Positions 35,379-44,479 of a stretch of DNA of 64,000 nucleotides are shown here, one piece after another (position 1 is the stretch's first letter; every line of letters starts with the position of its first letter). Both the position numbers and the translations under genes were made by a program. The notes under the pieces are model-generated. The model saw only the letters and a list, made by a program, of their open reading frames with translations, did not search any database and was not told the DNA's origin. Source of the stretch: Hoeflea_A sp965249925 (GTDB lineage Bacteria > Pseudomonadota > Alphaproteobacteria > Rhizobiales > Rhizobiaceae); contig OZ252260.1 in the NCBI GenBank assembly GCA_965249925.1, positions 6,510,001 through 6,574,000 on the forward strand. Reading direction: 5' to 3'.

Positions 35379-35817
35379 ATGGGGACTGTTGGAAAGGTTC
35401 GTCAACACAGGGTCGTGGGCGGAATAGCAGCGGTATCTGGCGATCCTGACGTCAGAGGTCGATTCCAGGAATGGACCGGAGCCGCACTACAACACGGCGC
35501 CGACCGCCGAGTTGGAAATCATCACACGGCATAAGGGGGAGATCGGCATAGAAGCCGTCGGTAGGGACTGATCCCTCTTTGGGCGAAGGATGGCAGGGCG
35601 CGGATATAGATCAACGCGCGAGGCGAAACGGTTGCCGAGAAGCCTGCATTCCGAACCGTATTCGAATATACCGATGCATCGAGCCCGCGACCGGATGTTA
35701 CGAATGGCGCACCGAGGACGGCGTCAAACAGCCATATCTGGTCCACCTGCCCGGCGACCCGCCGGCAGTCGAGCCGTTCGGCGTCGCCGGCGTCATGTCC
35801 TACAACAAGTTAACGTG
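35379..35817 (+). pseudogene. Decayed SOS-response-associated peptidase (SRAP/YedK family)
   Basis: Three reading frames carry successive pieces of an SRAP protein: RFVNTGSWAE followed by a TAG stop (35425-35427) and then YNTAPTAELEIITRHKGEI; next, in another frame, LIPLWAKDGRARI, a stop and INARGETVAEKPAFR; then RCIEPATGCYEWRTEDGVKQ and FGVAGVMSYNK in a third frame. The start region, where the catalytic Cys2 should be, is also scrambled. Intact relatives protect abasic sites by a covalent DNA-protein crosslink. Stops and frameshifts show it is dead; the C-terminal third is missing. Confidence 0.8.
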
Positions 35818-35887
35818 AAGATCTCCTGCTTGATCGCCGTCTTTGCTGACAGCATAATCTCCCAATTTAAGAGATTGAGGAACACCA

Positions 35888-36406
35888 ATGACATTTTACC
35901 GTTCACTTTTTGCTGCCACTCTTGTCGCCGTTTTCACGACCGGCACCGCCGCCACCGCTCAAGACCCGGGTGCCTGCGAGCCCTTTACGCTGGTGACCGC
36001 CGGCGGCAACCGCGCGGTCGAGTTTGTCGATGTCGGGTCCGATGGTCCGGGACCGGGCGACATGCGCATCGGTTATCGCAGCTTCGTGGACCAAGCCGGC
36101 AATCCGGCCGGCCATCTTCGCTGGATCACGACGGTGTTGAACGAACCGGGAGACGACGGCACGCCCGGCGAAAGCTACGAAGTCAATGTCGCCTTGCTGG
36201 ACAATGGGCATATCGGCTTTCACCGCCTGATCCAGACAACCAACCCAGCCCAGGACACCGGTCAAATCGTCTGGTCACCTACGGAACTGGATTCGGGATT
36301 CATCACCGGCGGCACCGGTGCCTATGCCGGCGCCCAAGGCGTTGTCAGGCTCATCCGTGACGGCAGGTCGGTAACGGCGGAGTTCGACCTCGACTGCAAT
36401 CGCTGA
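35888..36406 (+). CDS. Secreted allene oxide cyclase-like barrel protein
   Basis: A 172-residue protein with a signal peptide (SLFAATLVAVFTTGTAATA, cut before QDPGAC). The mature part has beta-rich segments and the motif FITGGTGAYAGAQGVVRLI, which is characteristic of the allene oxide cyclase / dirigent-like barrel. Two Cys (GACEPF, LDCNR) near the ends may pair. The function in bacteria is not known. It has its own upstream region and no operon partner. Confidence 0.7.
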   Translation: MTFYRSLFAATLVAVFTTGTAATAQDPGACEPFTLVTAGGNRAVEFVDVGSDGPGPGDMRIGYRSFVDQAGNPAGHLRWITTVLNEPGDDGTPGESYEVNVALLDNGHIGFHRLIQTTNPAQDTGQIVWSPTELDSGFITGGTGAYAGAQGVVRLIRDGRSVTAEFDLDCNR

Positions 36407-36765
36407 CCCGAATCGTGAAAGCTGCCAGACTATGAGCCTCGCCGGTCAGGCCACAGGCTGCAGAGGCGCCGGTTATCGCCACCCAGCCAACGCGACGAAG
36501 CGATGATTGCCCGCAACGTCGACGAAGGTTTCGTGTCAGAGGACGCGGCCCGGGCGGTGCATGGGCGATAGGGAACTGGACCCGGCAGCAGGTCGCGCCG
36601 GGTCCATGTTGGAGAGTCACAACGGTATTGGGGGGCCCGCATGAATGTTGAAGCCGCTGTCGCAGCAGACTTTGCGAACGAGCCGATCCACGGCAATGGA
36701 GGTGCCGGCCTGTATTGCCGAGGCTTTCACTGGCAGCTAGGGCCTTAGAACCAGAGGCAGCGGAG
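36407..36765. other. 359-bp stretch with a gene remnant and a GC hairpin
   Basis: Apart from the hydantoinase-B-like tail listed separately, it holds an eight-base-pair perfect hairpin, GACCCGGC at 36579-36586 with its inverse at 36597-36604, without a T run. A 35-codon frame near 36642-36749 is too short to support. No intact gene. Confidence 0.5.
36461..36571 (+). pseudogene. Probable C-terminal remnant of a hydantoinase B (HyuB) gene
   Basis: The frame ending in TAG at 36569-36571 reads RDEAMIARNVDEGFVSEDAA just before its end. HyuB and OplaH proteins end with a very similar pattern (a D/R-rich helix, then an EGxVS and EAAR segment). Only about 36 codons remain, and no start is present. 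This is likely the tail of a deleted gene. It is distinct from the intact fused gene at 58252-61848. Confidence 0.4.
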
Positions 36766-37062
36766 TTACAAACCCGCCTTGTTGCGGCGGCCCGAAAAAC
36801 GGAGTGTCAGCCGACGGCGCCAGCGGCGGACGCGCCCTATGTCGTGCGACAGGATCAACAGCCCGACCGGTATCATCCAGAACCCGACGATTGGCAGAAA
36901 CCCGACGAGCCCGCCGAGAATAAAAGCAACGCCGATCAACATCCGCAGAGCCCTGCTCTGTGGCAGCCGAAACCGCCACTTGCCGACCCTTAGGAGCTTG
37001 CCCGGCCCACCGATAGCGTCTGTTGTACCGGTATCCGATTCTGCCGATGTGTCGTTGTTCAC
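36766..37062 (-). CDS. Small membrane protein of unknown function
   Basis: A 98-residue protein with a charged N-terminus and two closely spaced hydrophobic segments (MLIGVAFILGGLVGFLPIVG then FWMIPVGLLILSHD), ending in a very basic tail (VRRWRRRLTLRFSGRR). The PIVGFWMIPVGLLIL hairpin is a pattern seen in small proteins of Rhizobiales. A GTG start with AAAGGA ribosome binding site is used. Function unknown. Confidence 0.7.
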   Translation of the reverse strand: MNNDTSAESDTGTTDAIGGPGKLLRVGKWRFRLPQSRALRMLIGVAFILGGLVGFLPIVGFWMIPVGLLILSHDIGRVRRWRRRLTLRFSGRRNKAGL

Positions 37063-37204
37063 GACCGTCCTTTCAACCTGTCTGGCCCGTCATTTCGGGT
37101 TTTGGCAGTCAGAGTTCAATGTACAGCCACTTTTTTGATAAAATCGCTTGGCAACGCCGAATTTCATTTGTTATACGCCCTCCCACCACATCGACGTGAC
37201 CTGT

Positions 37205-37279
37205 TCCCCGGTAGCTCAGTGGTAGAGCAGTTGACTGTTAATCAATTGGTCGCTGGTTCGAATCCGGCCCGGGGAGCCA
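37205..37279 (+). tRNA. tRNA-Asn (GTT)
   Basis: A 75-base tRNA including the encoded CCA. The acceptor stem TCCCCGG (37205-37211) pairs with CCGGGGA (37269-37275), and the anticodon loop reads CTGTTAA with anticodon GTT. It closes the accessory region on the right. Confidence 0.97.
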
Positions 37280-37587
37280 CTCTATTTCCTTTTAAATTAC
37301 TGAAAAATAACAAGAAATTGCTCACCATAGGGTGCGTTTCTTGACCTCTGCCATAACTCTGTCTGACACGATCAAACCGGGCTTTGCGGCACGCGTCATG
37401 TGGCCGGACACCATCCCCCGTTTCAAGATTTGATGCAAAATGACCGAGCATTCGCCAGCGCATGCACCTCAATCGGCTGCTGTAAACGAGCGTTTCATGC
37501 CGATACAAAAGCGTGATGGCAGCCAACGTCGCTCCCGATGCACGTTCGTTGTAGACTGCCGGCGATGACGGGACACCGGAGGCACGC
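37280..37587. other. 308-bp stretch with no gene seen
   Basis: Directly after tRNA-Asn the sequence is AT-rich and then mixed. No gene, repeat or clear terminator is seen. It should contain the promoter of the membrane protein gene at 37588. Confidence 0.5.
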
Positions 37588-38208
37588 ATGTCGGAAGTTC
37601 TGGTCGGAATCGTTCTGAACGGCATCCAGCACATCATCGCCATCCTGGTCGGGCTGACTTCGGTCTATCTCGGGTATCGGCTGTTTCTTGAGTTGCCGAG
37701 GCGACGCGAGGGCGAAACCAAGCTCGACCTGCCCGGTGGCATCTCGATACTCCTGTCGCGGATCGGCCCCGGCGTGTTTTTTGCGCTCTTTGGAGTCGGA
37801 ATGATCATCTACTCGATCACCAAGCCGATTGAGATCACCGACATTGCCGAACAGGTTGCTACCGCGGAGGGCGCCACGACGATCAAGCGCAGCCGTTCGC
37901 TGACCGGTCTTTCGCAGCAAAACGGCAGCCCGGTCACCGACATGGCCTTCGCCGCCATCGACCGTGCCACGATCATTGCCCGCCTGAACCGCATCTCGGC
38001 GACGGCCGCGCAAACACAATCCGGCCCCGCGCTGACGGATACGAACATCGCGCTGCGCGAAGCCAAGCTGGCACTGATGCGGGAGGTGTGGAGGGTCGAA
38101 TGGGGTGACTACACGGTCTTCCATCTCTGGGTGACCGAGCAGTTCGAACAGGATCCGCCACCGGAGGGATTCGAAGATGTTGCAGCCTACTACCGGCAGG
38201 AAACCTAA
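37588..38208 (+). CDS. Membrane protein of unknown function, coupled to downstream protease
   Basis: A 206-residue protein with two hydrophobic segments (about 6-32 IVLNGIQHIIAILVGLTSVY and about 58-80 GPGVFFALFGVGMIIYSI) and a soluble, helical C-terminal part of about 120 residues rich in Arg and Ala. No family recognised. Its last 32 bases overlap the start of the metalloprotease gene, so the two are translated together and probably act together. Confidence 0.7.
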   Translation: MSEVLVGIVLNGIQHIIAILVGLTSVYLGYRLFLELPRRREGETKLDLPGGISILLSRIGPGVFFALFGVGMIIYSITKPIEITDIAEQVATAEGATTIKRSRSLTGLSQQNGSPVTDMAFAAIDRATIIARLNRISATAAQTQSGPALTDTNIALREAKLALMREVWRVEWGDYTVFHLWVTEQFEQDPPPEGFEDVAAYYRQET

Positions 38209-39529
38209 ACTCCGGCACTGTCCCGCTCAGCCTGCGGCATGGCTTCTTGTGTTTGTCGCAGTGTTCGCACTGACGGCACCAAGCATCACCCGTGCTGCCG
38301 GGTTGCCAGACTACAGCGACGCGCAACTCGCCGAATGGCAACAACGGTATCCGCGCGGGATTCTTTACAATTTTCGCGAGGTGATGCTGCCGCGCATGGA
38401 TGCGGAAGAGCGGCGCATACTTGGCAACGTCGGCTTTCGTTTCCCGCTACGGATACCCGGCCGAGAGCCCTTTGGTTTTGCCGCCGATTCCGCCAACCGG
38501 ACGGTTTTCATGTCGATCCAGTCACTCAAATTCCTCGATGACTTGAGCATTGCGTTCGCCTGGCTCGATCGCAACGGCTATTCCCAGGAAAGCGCCTACC
38601 AGTACCTGACCATGCTGAGAAACTGGCAGGCCCCGACGCCGCCTCCCGCGATTTTCCAAACCCTCTGTGTCCCTGCGGATGCGACTGACGATGCGGACGT
38701 GGACTCGCTGTCTCAAAAGACCTTCAGCACCGCCGTGGTATTCATCATTCTGCATGAACTGGGTCACATCCACCTCGGCCATGCCGGCTATGACGGCATT
38801 AGCGCCGCCCAGGCACGTTCCAATGAACGGGACGCCGATGTCTTCGCGCTGCGGATGCTGGCCCGCATCGGCGATGTTCCCCTGGGCGTCGTCAACCTGT
38901 TCATGACCATGTCGTATCTGCATGAGGCCCGAACCGATTTTTCCTCGGAATCGGCCCACGCCATGCGGCTGGCGGCCCGCACACATCCACTGTCTGCGGA
39001 AAGGCTGACCAGTTTCGCCGACGCGCTCGAGGCAAGTGCCGATACCTACTCCGGCAGCGGGCTGACACAATTGGAGGTCCTGACAACCGCCGCCCAGATC
39101 CGCATCATCGCTCGCAATTTTCTCGATATTCAGCGCCTCGTCGCCTTGGTGGGGCCAACGATCCGCCCAGAGGATCTGGGGCCGGTTCGGCACGGTGAAA
39201 AACTCGGACAGGCTTGCCAGGCGACAGCGGTGATGGCTGGCGCTTTTTCAGGGCTTTTTGCCGGCTCGATAACGGTTGCCGGGGTCGAGTTTGACGTCGA
39301 AGCGGAGATGCAGCGGACCGGCGACACCGTAACGGGCCGATCTTCCTACGGCCTGGGCGTATCGCAGTTCGAAGGCACGGTCGACGGCGAGACCTTGCGG
39401 TATCGCTGGTGGCTCGCCGGCAACGCCGGCCACGGTGTCCTGACGCGCACCAGCAATGGGTATGAAGGCACTTGGGGCAACGGCACGAGCGAAATCGATG
39501 GCGGCCTTATGCGGCTCCAGCCGAAATGA
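38177..39529 (+). CDS. Secreted zinc metalloprotease-like protein (HExxH)
   Basis: A 450-residue protein with an N-terminal signal or anchor (AAWLLVFVAVFALTAPSITR). The zinc motif HELGHIHLGH is at 193-202, and a downstream NERDADVFALRML (E217, D221) supplies the third-ligand region typical of M48-like peptidases. The last 120 residues (from about 335) form a separate beta-rich domain of unknown role. The start lies inside the preceding membrane protein gene with a GGAGGGA ribosome binding site. No other protease partner is nearby. Confidence 0.75.
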   Translation: MLQPTTGRKPKLRHCPAQPAAWLLVFVAVFALTAPSITRAAGLPDYSDAQLAEWQQRYPRGILYNFREVMLPRMDAEERRILGNVGFRFPLRIPGREPFGFAADSANRTVFMSIQSLKFLDDLSIAFAWLDRNGYSQESAYQYLTMLRNWQAPTPPPAIFQTLCVPADATDDADVDSLSQKTFSTAVVFIILHELGHIHLGHAGYDGISAAQARSNERDADVFALRMLARIGDVPLGVVNLFMTMSYLHEARTDFSSESAHAMRLAARTHPLSAERLTSFADALEASADTYSGSGLTQLEVLTTAAQIRIIARNFLDIQRLVALVGPTIRPEDLGPVRHGEKLGQACQATAVMAGAFSGLFAGSITVAGVEFDVEAEMQRTGDTVTGRSSYGLGVSQFEGTVDGETLRYRWWLAGNAGHGVLTRTSNGYEGTWGNGTSEIDGGLMRLQPK

Positions 39530-39606
39530 AGCCTGTGTGCCCCCGCTCCTGCCGTCGCGACACACGGTCATGGTGTTTGGCGTAGCGCCCATCAACCCAT
39601 AAAGCC

Positions 39607-40548
39607 ATGACAAGCATGGCCCGACCTGCTTTGATGCCGAAATCGGTCTTGGCGGGTGGAGACGGGCGCTTGCAGGCAAACCATCGCGGGACACCCCTGC
39701 TCTTCGGATTCGTGGCGGCATTTTTTTGGGGCACGCACAGTGTCATCGTGCGCTATCTGACCACCGATATGCACGGCATCGTCATCGCCACGTTGCGGCT
39801 CTACATCGCCGCCCTGGCGCTTTTCGCCCTGATGAGACTCCTCAACTATCCGGTCTCGACACGTTTTTCCGACCGCAATCTGCAAATAGCGGTGGCCGCA
39901 ACCGTCATAAACTACATCTGTTTTCACATCGGTCTCGAGCACACGTCGGCGTCGAACGCCATGATGCTTGAGAATACGGCACCCTTTTTCGTCCTGCTCA
40001 TTCTGTTTTTCGTTGTCGGCGACAGGATCACCCGGCGCGATCTGATGGCAACCGCCATTGCCGTTTCCGGTGTTTTCCTGGCTGTCCTCGACGACTTCAA
40101 ACTGGGCGGGGAGCAGCTGCGCGGCGACCTGTTCGAGATCGCCGCGGGCTTCAGTTGGGCCGGCTTCATCATTGCCAGCAGTCGCGCCCTGCGCACATCG
40201 GCCAACACGGCCGAACGGCTCAATTTCCTGCTCAACGTTTTTCTCTGTTCGGCCGTCATCCTGACACCGCTGATGCTCTTCGACAGCTTCTCGGTGACCG
40301 TCAACGATGCTGTTTTTCTGATACTGCTCGGTCTGTTGCCGACCGCGCTCGCCTACTACCTTTGGTACGAGGCCGCCGCCCGGGTATCCGCCGTTTCGGC
40401 GGCCTTGTTGTTTACGCTTTCCGTTGTTTTCACATTTGTGAACGCGGCACTGTTTCTTGGTGAGCGGATGTCGATGACGACTCTGGCTGGCGCCGTGCTG
40501 ATCGTTGCCGGCGTGGTGCTGACCTCGACCGGCAAGACCGCCAATTGA
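39607..40548 (+). CDS. DMT-superfamily (EamA) transporter
   Basis: A 313-residue inner membrane protein with ten hydrophobic segments in two EamA repeats: FGFVAAFFWGTHSVIVRYL in the first and GDLFEIAAGFSWAGFIIASS in the second. The N-terminal 30 residues are soluble, so an inner start is possible. Family members export metabolites or amino acids; the substrate is unknown. It is a single gene that converges on the N-carbamoylase. Confidence 0.88.
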   Translation: MTSMARPALMPKSVLAGGDGRLQANHRGTPLLFGFVAAFFWGTHSVIVRYLTTDMHGIVIATLRLYIAALALFALMRLLNYPVSTRFSDRNLQIAVAATVINYICFHIGLEHTSASNAMMLENTAPFFVLLILFFVVGDRITRRDLMATAIAVSGVFLAVLDDFKLGGEQLRGDLFEIAAGFSWAGFIIASSRALRTSANTAERLNFLLNVFLCSAVILTPLMLFDSFSVTVNDAVFLILLGLLPTALAYYLWYEAAARVSAVSAALLFTLSVVFTFVNAALFLGERMSMTTLAGAVLIVAGVVLTSTGKTAN

Positions 40549-40561
40549 CACTTGCACGTCG

Positions 40562-41803
40562 TCACTCGGAAGCGACCCCGGCCGAGCCCAGCATCGCCCG
40601 CAGCAAGACGTTGCAGCCGGCTTCCAGGTCAGCAGCGGAAGCACTCTCGCGAACGTTGTGGCTGATCCCGTCCTTGCAAGGGATGAAGATCATTGCCGTC
40701 GGCGCGATTGCTGCAATGTTGCTGGCATCGTGCAAGGCGCCGCTGGGCATCCGCATGGCCGCGTATCCAAGCGACTCCGCGGCTCGCGCAACACGCCCGA
40801 CACAATCGCCGTCAAACGAGACGGGCGCGACCGCGACGCGTTGTCGAACCTCGGCGGTACAGCCCTGGGCCTGCGCCTCGGTCAGGCACAGATCGCGGCA
40901 GGCATCGGTGATCCGCTGAAGCACGACGGCTTCGGGGTGACGGATATCGATAATGAAATCCGTCCGTCCGGCGATCGTGCTTGCGGCTTCCGTCTGCGGT
41001 TTCAGATAGCCGACGGATATTCGAGCGTCGGGTTCATGCCGGCGACCAAAATCGTTAATCGCCACCAGCATGCGTGCGCTTGCCTGTATTGTGTCGCGAC
41101 GCTGATCCATGGGTGTCGTTCCCGCGTGGGCATCCATTCCGAGAACCGAGACGTCGAGCCAGCGCAGGCCCTGCACGGATTCGACAATGCCGATCTGTTT
41201 ACCGCTTTGCTCAAGAATCGGCCCCTGCTCAATGTGCAGTTCGTAGAACGCAGCGATGTCGAGTTCGTCAGGCCGCATCGTCCCAAGATAGCCGGCTGCC
41301 TTCGCCGCGTCCGAAAACAACGCGTTTGTGCTGGACACGGCGCCCAGGAGCTCATCGTCCGGGAGGCGGCCGACGAACCAGGAAGATCCCATAAGCCCTG
41401 GCGCGAAACGCACACCCTCCTCATTGGTCCAGTTGACGACGGCAAGGGGTGCGCCGGTTGCGACCGAGGCGTCGTTGAGGGTTTCGACGACTTCGAGGGC
41501 ACACAACACACCCGACACGCCGTCAAAGCGGCCGCCGTGCGGCTGCGTATCGAGATGGCTGCCTGAAGCGACGATCGATCGATTCGGGCTCACGCCCGAA
41601 CGTATGGCAAACATATTGCCGGCCATGTCGATCCTGACGTCAAGACCGGCTGCTTCGCACCAGGATCGAAACAGATCGCGAGCGGCCGCATCTTCCGGTG
41701 TCATTGCAAGCCGGCAGCACCCGCCACCCGCTATGGCGCCGATCCGGGCCATTTCCATATGCCGCCGCCACAGGCGCTCAGGATTGATCCGCAGTGTCTC
41801 CAA
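40562..41803 (-). CDS. M20-family N-carbamoyl-L-amino acid hydrolase / allantoate amidohydrolase-like
   Basis: A 413-residue di-zinc amidohydrolase. The metal site residues are visible in SGSHLDTQPHGGRFDG (H83, D94), NWTNEEGVRFAP (Glu pair) and FYELHIEQGP (His), and the late SGALHDAS and KDGISHNVRE motifs are typical. This group hydrolyses N-carbamoyl amino acids, ureidopropionate or allantoate; they cannot be told apart here. It starts with TTG preceded by AAAAGGAG. A fused hydantoinase-type gene lies 16 kb away, but there is no operon link. Confidence 0.85.
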   Translation of the reverse strand: METLRINPERLWRRHMEMARIGAIAGGGCCRLAMTPEDAAARDLFRSWCEAAGLDVRIDMAGNMFAIRSGVSPNRSIVASGSHLDTQPHGGRFDGVSGVLCALEVVETLNDASVATGAPLAVVNWTNEEGVRFAPGLMGSSWFVGRLPDDELLGAVSSTNALFSDAAKAAGYLGTMRPDELDIAAFYELHIEQGPILEQSGKQIGIVESVQGLRWLDVSVLGMDAHAGTTPMDQRRDTIQASARMLVAINDFGRRHEPDARISVGYLKPQTEAASTIAGRTDFIIDIRHPEAVVLQRITDACRDLCLTEAQAQGCTAEVRQRVAVAPVSFDGDCVGRVARAAESLGYAAMRMPSGALHDASNIAAIAPTAMIFIPCKDGISHNVRESASAADLEAGCNVLLRAMLGSAGVASE

Positions 41804-42044
41804 ATCTGCATCTCCTTTTGATGGCTTGACGCCGACCGCCAGGCCCTAATCGCCTTTCTTCGATCGCTTTGAGCAATCCACAAGTCGTGTCCGTCCATGC
41901 GCGGTGACGCGACACCAATTCTTGTCTGTTGCTTTGCACACCTTGCGCGATTTATTTCTCTATGGACAATAGAATGCCGGACCGGCCGCGACCGGTCCAC
42001 ATTGGGTGGCACGACGTGTCGGGAAACCGCGTGCAGGGACATAC

Positions 42045-43298
42045 ATGAGCATGACGCAAAACCAAAGAAATGAGCAATCTGGTCAGGTCGTCGCGGCCTC
42101 CGACCTTCACGCCCACATGACGGATTTGCCCTGGCACGTGAGGTTCATTGTGCGTCACCTCGGTGCTTTGCGCTACGGTTCGCTCAATCTCACCTTGCCG
42201 GATGGCAGGGTATTCCATATCGATGGCGAGGAAAGCGGCCCGGAGGCCACGGTGATGCTGAACAACTGGCGGCTTCCCGTACGTGCGTTCCGACGCGGCA
42301 CGATTGGTGTCGCGGAATCCTATATGGATGGCGACTGGACCAGTCCCGACGTTGCGACCTTCCTGGAGCTGTTCCTGGCCAACACCCACATAAATCAGGA
42401 TCTAGGCAACAAGGCGAAAGGTCTCGCCGCCATCATGGAAAGGCTGCGGCACCTCTTTCGGGACAACAGCAAACGTCGCGCCAGGCGGAATATCTCCGCC
42501 CATTATGACCTGGGCAACGCTTTCTACGAGCAATGGCTCGACCCGAGCATGACCTATTCCTCCGCCCTGTACGAGACCGGCGCCAACGACCTGCAGAGCG
42601 CGCAAAAAGCCAAGTACCAGGCGCTGGCCGAATCGATCGGCATCCGCAAGGACAGTCACGTGCTCGAAATCGGCTGCGGCTGGGGCGGCTTCGCCGAGTA
42701 TGTCGCCGGAACGATCGGCGCCCGGGTCACCGGTCTGACGATCAGCCGCGAACAGCTCGACTATGCGCGGGACCGGATCCAGAAAGCCGGTCTCGAAGAC
42801 CGGGTCGACCTGAAGTTCCAGGATTATCGGGAAGAAAAAGGTGTCTACGACCATATCGCCTCGATCGAAATGTTCGAAGCAGTCGGTGAGCGTTACTGGC
42901 CGGGCTTTTTCTCAAAACTTCACGAGTGCCTGAAGCCGGGTGGCCGCGCCGGTCTGCAGATCATCACGCTTGACGAATCGGCTTTTGACAACTACCGGCG
43001 CAATCCGGATTTCATCCAGCGATACATCTTTCCGGGTGGCATGCTGCCGACCTATGAAATTCTTCAGGACCTGGGGCGCAAGACCAACCTGGCAATGATA
43101 AGCCAGCATGCCTTCGCCCATGACTACGCCAGAACCCTGTCGGAATGGTGCCACCGTTTCTGGGAAGCCTGGCCACGGATCCAACCTCTTGGCTTCGATG
43201 AACGCTTCAAGCGCCTTTGGGAATTCTATCTGCAATACTGCGAAGCCGGATTTCGGGACGGCAACATCAATGTGCGACAGATCGTCTACGAGCGGTGA
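42045..43298 (+). CDS. cfa: Cyclopropane-fatty-acyl-phospholipid synthase
   Basis: SAM-dependent enzyme that adds a methylene group across double bonds of membrane lipids. The 417-residue protein has the SAM loop VLEIGCGWGGFAEYVAGTIG, then TGLTISREQLDYAR, IASIEMFEAVGERYWPGFF and NAFYEQWLDPSMTYSSALY, all standard for the CFA synthase family. The inner ATG at 42045, with a GGGA ribosome binding site, is preferred over 42006. It stands alone, divergent from the N-carbamoylase with a 241-base gap. Confidence 0.93.
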   Translation: MSMTQNQRNEQSGQVVAASDLHAHMTDLPWHVRFIVRHLGALRYGSLNLTLPDGRVFHIDGEESGPEATVMLNNWRLPVRAFRRGTIGVAESYMDGDWTSPDVATFLELFLANTHINQDLGNKAKGLAAIMERLRHLFRDNSKRRARRNISAHYDLGNAFYEQWLDPSMTYSSALYETGANDLQSAQKAKYQALAESIGIRKDSHVLEIGCGWGGFAEYVAGTIGARVTGLTISREQLDYARDRIQKAGLEDRVDLKFQDYREEKGVYDHIASIEMFEAVGERYWPGFFSKLHECLKPGGRAGLQIITLDESAFDNYRRNPDFIQRYIFPGGMLPTYEILQDLGRKTNLAMISQHAFAHDYARTLSEWCHRFWEAWPRIQPLGFDERFKRLWEFYLQYCEAGFRDGNINVRQIVYER

Positions 43299-43438
43299 AG
43301 TCGCCAGAGCCGTGCGCGTTGGGTGAAATATCGTTTCTTTGCGGTACCCGCTTTGCGAAAGACGTTTCCTGTCCAGCCGCGTGTTGATAAACCATAATCG
43401 CCGAAATACTGTCACCGACAATCAATCGAGGCACAGCC

Positions 43439-44476
43439 ATGTCCGTATTCCCCTCCGTGATCGAGTGCATCGGCAACACGCCGCTGATCAAACTGAAGAA
43501 AGCGTCGGAGCTGACCGGCTGCACCATCCTTGGCAAGGCGGAGTTCTTGAATCCGGGCCAGTCGGTGAAGGACCGGGCGGCCCTGTTCATCATCCGTGAG
43601 GCGGAAAGACAGGGAACGCTGAAGCGTGGCGGCGTGATTGTCGAGGGTACGGCCGGCAACACGGGGATCGGTCTTTCCATGGTGGCCAAGGCGCTCGGCT
43701 ATCGCACGGTCATCGTCATCCCCGAGACCCAAAGCGAGGAAAAGAAGGACGCGCTCCGCCTGCTTGGGGCCGAACTCGTGCAGGTGCCCGCCGTGCCCTA
43801 CAGGAATCCCAACAACTACGTGAAATTGTCCGGGCGCCTCGCCGAGCAGATGGCCTCAGAAAGCGATGCCGGCGCGATCTGGGCCAACCAGTTCGACAAC
43901 GTGGTCAACCGACAGGCTCATATCGAAACGACAGCCCCGGAAATCTGGAACGATACGGACGGTAAGGTCGACGGCTTCATCTGTGCTGTCGGTTCCGGCG
44001 GCACACTCGCAGGCGTCAGTGTCGGTCTCAAGGAACGCAACAGCGACGTCAAGATCGGAATCGCTGATCCCGGCGGCGCCGCACTCTACAGCTTTTACAC
44101 GTCTGGCGAACTCAAGGCAGAAGGGACTTCGATCACCGAAGGCATCGGCCAGGGGCGAATCACCGCGAATCTTGAAGGTTTCACACCGGATTTCGCCTAT
44201 CGGATCCCGGATGCCGAAGCGTTCCCGATCGTCTATGACCTGGTCCAGGAGGAAGGCATGTGCCTTGGCGGGTCGTCGGGCATCAATATTGCCGGCGCGA
44301 TCCGCATGGCGCGCGACATGGGTCCTGGGCATACGATCGTGACGATCCTGTGCGACTACGGCAACCGCTATCAGTCGAAGCTGTTCAACCCTGAGTTTCT
44401 GCGATCCAAGGATCTTCCTGTCCCCGAATGGATCGAAGAAGAGATCGACATTTCGGTTCCTTACGAGGAGGTCTAG
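43439..44476 (+). CDS. cysK: Cysteine synthase (O-acetylserine sulfhydrylase)
   Basis: PLP enzyme that makes cysteine from O-acetylserine and sulfide. The 345-residue protein has the PLP lysine K44 in NPGQSVKDRAA, the substrate loop EGTAGNTGIG and the phosphate-binding AVGSGGTLAGVS. The C-terminal half keeps EGIGQGRITANLE and the GSSGIN motif. The length matches the longer alphaproteobacterial form. It is followed three bases later by alaX and then sseA, forming a sulfur-linked operon. Confidence 0.93.
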   Translation: MSVFPSVIECIGNTPLIKLKKASELTGCTILGKAEFLNPGQSVKDRAALFIIREAERQGTLKRGGVIVEGTAGNTGIGLSMVAKALGYRTVIVIPETQSEEKKDALRLLGAELVQVPAVPYRNPNNYVKLSGRLAEQMASESDAGAIWANQFDNVVNRQAHIETTAPEIWNDTDGKVDGFICAVGSGGTLAGVSVGLKERNSDVKIGIADPGGAALYSFYTSGELKAEGTSITEGIGQGRITANLEGFTPDFAYRIPDAEAFPIVYDLVQEEGMCLGGSSGINIAGAIRMARDMGPGHTIVTILCDYGNRYQSKLFNPEFLRSKDLPVPEWIEEEIDISVPYEEV

Positions 44477-44479
44477 CCC

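Noticed and set aside
30040..37204. Classical tRNA-integrated genomic island
   Set aside because: The 3' ends of both tRNA genes point away from the region, no att repeats of tRNA 3' ends are seen and no integrase is present.
43299..43438. SAM-type riboswitch before cysK
   Set aside because: I looked for a SAM-II-like motif in the 140-base leader and saw no matching stem and pseudoknot elements.
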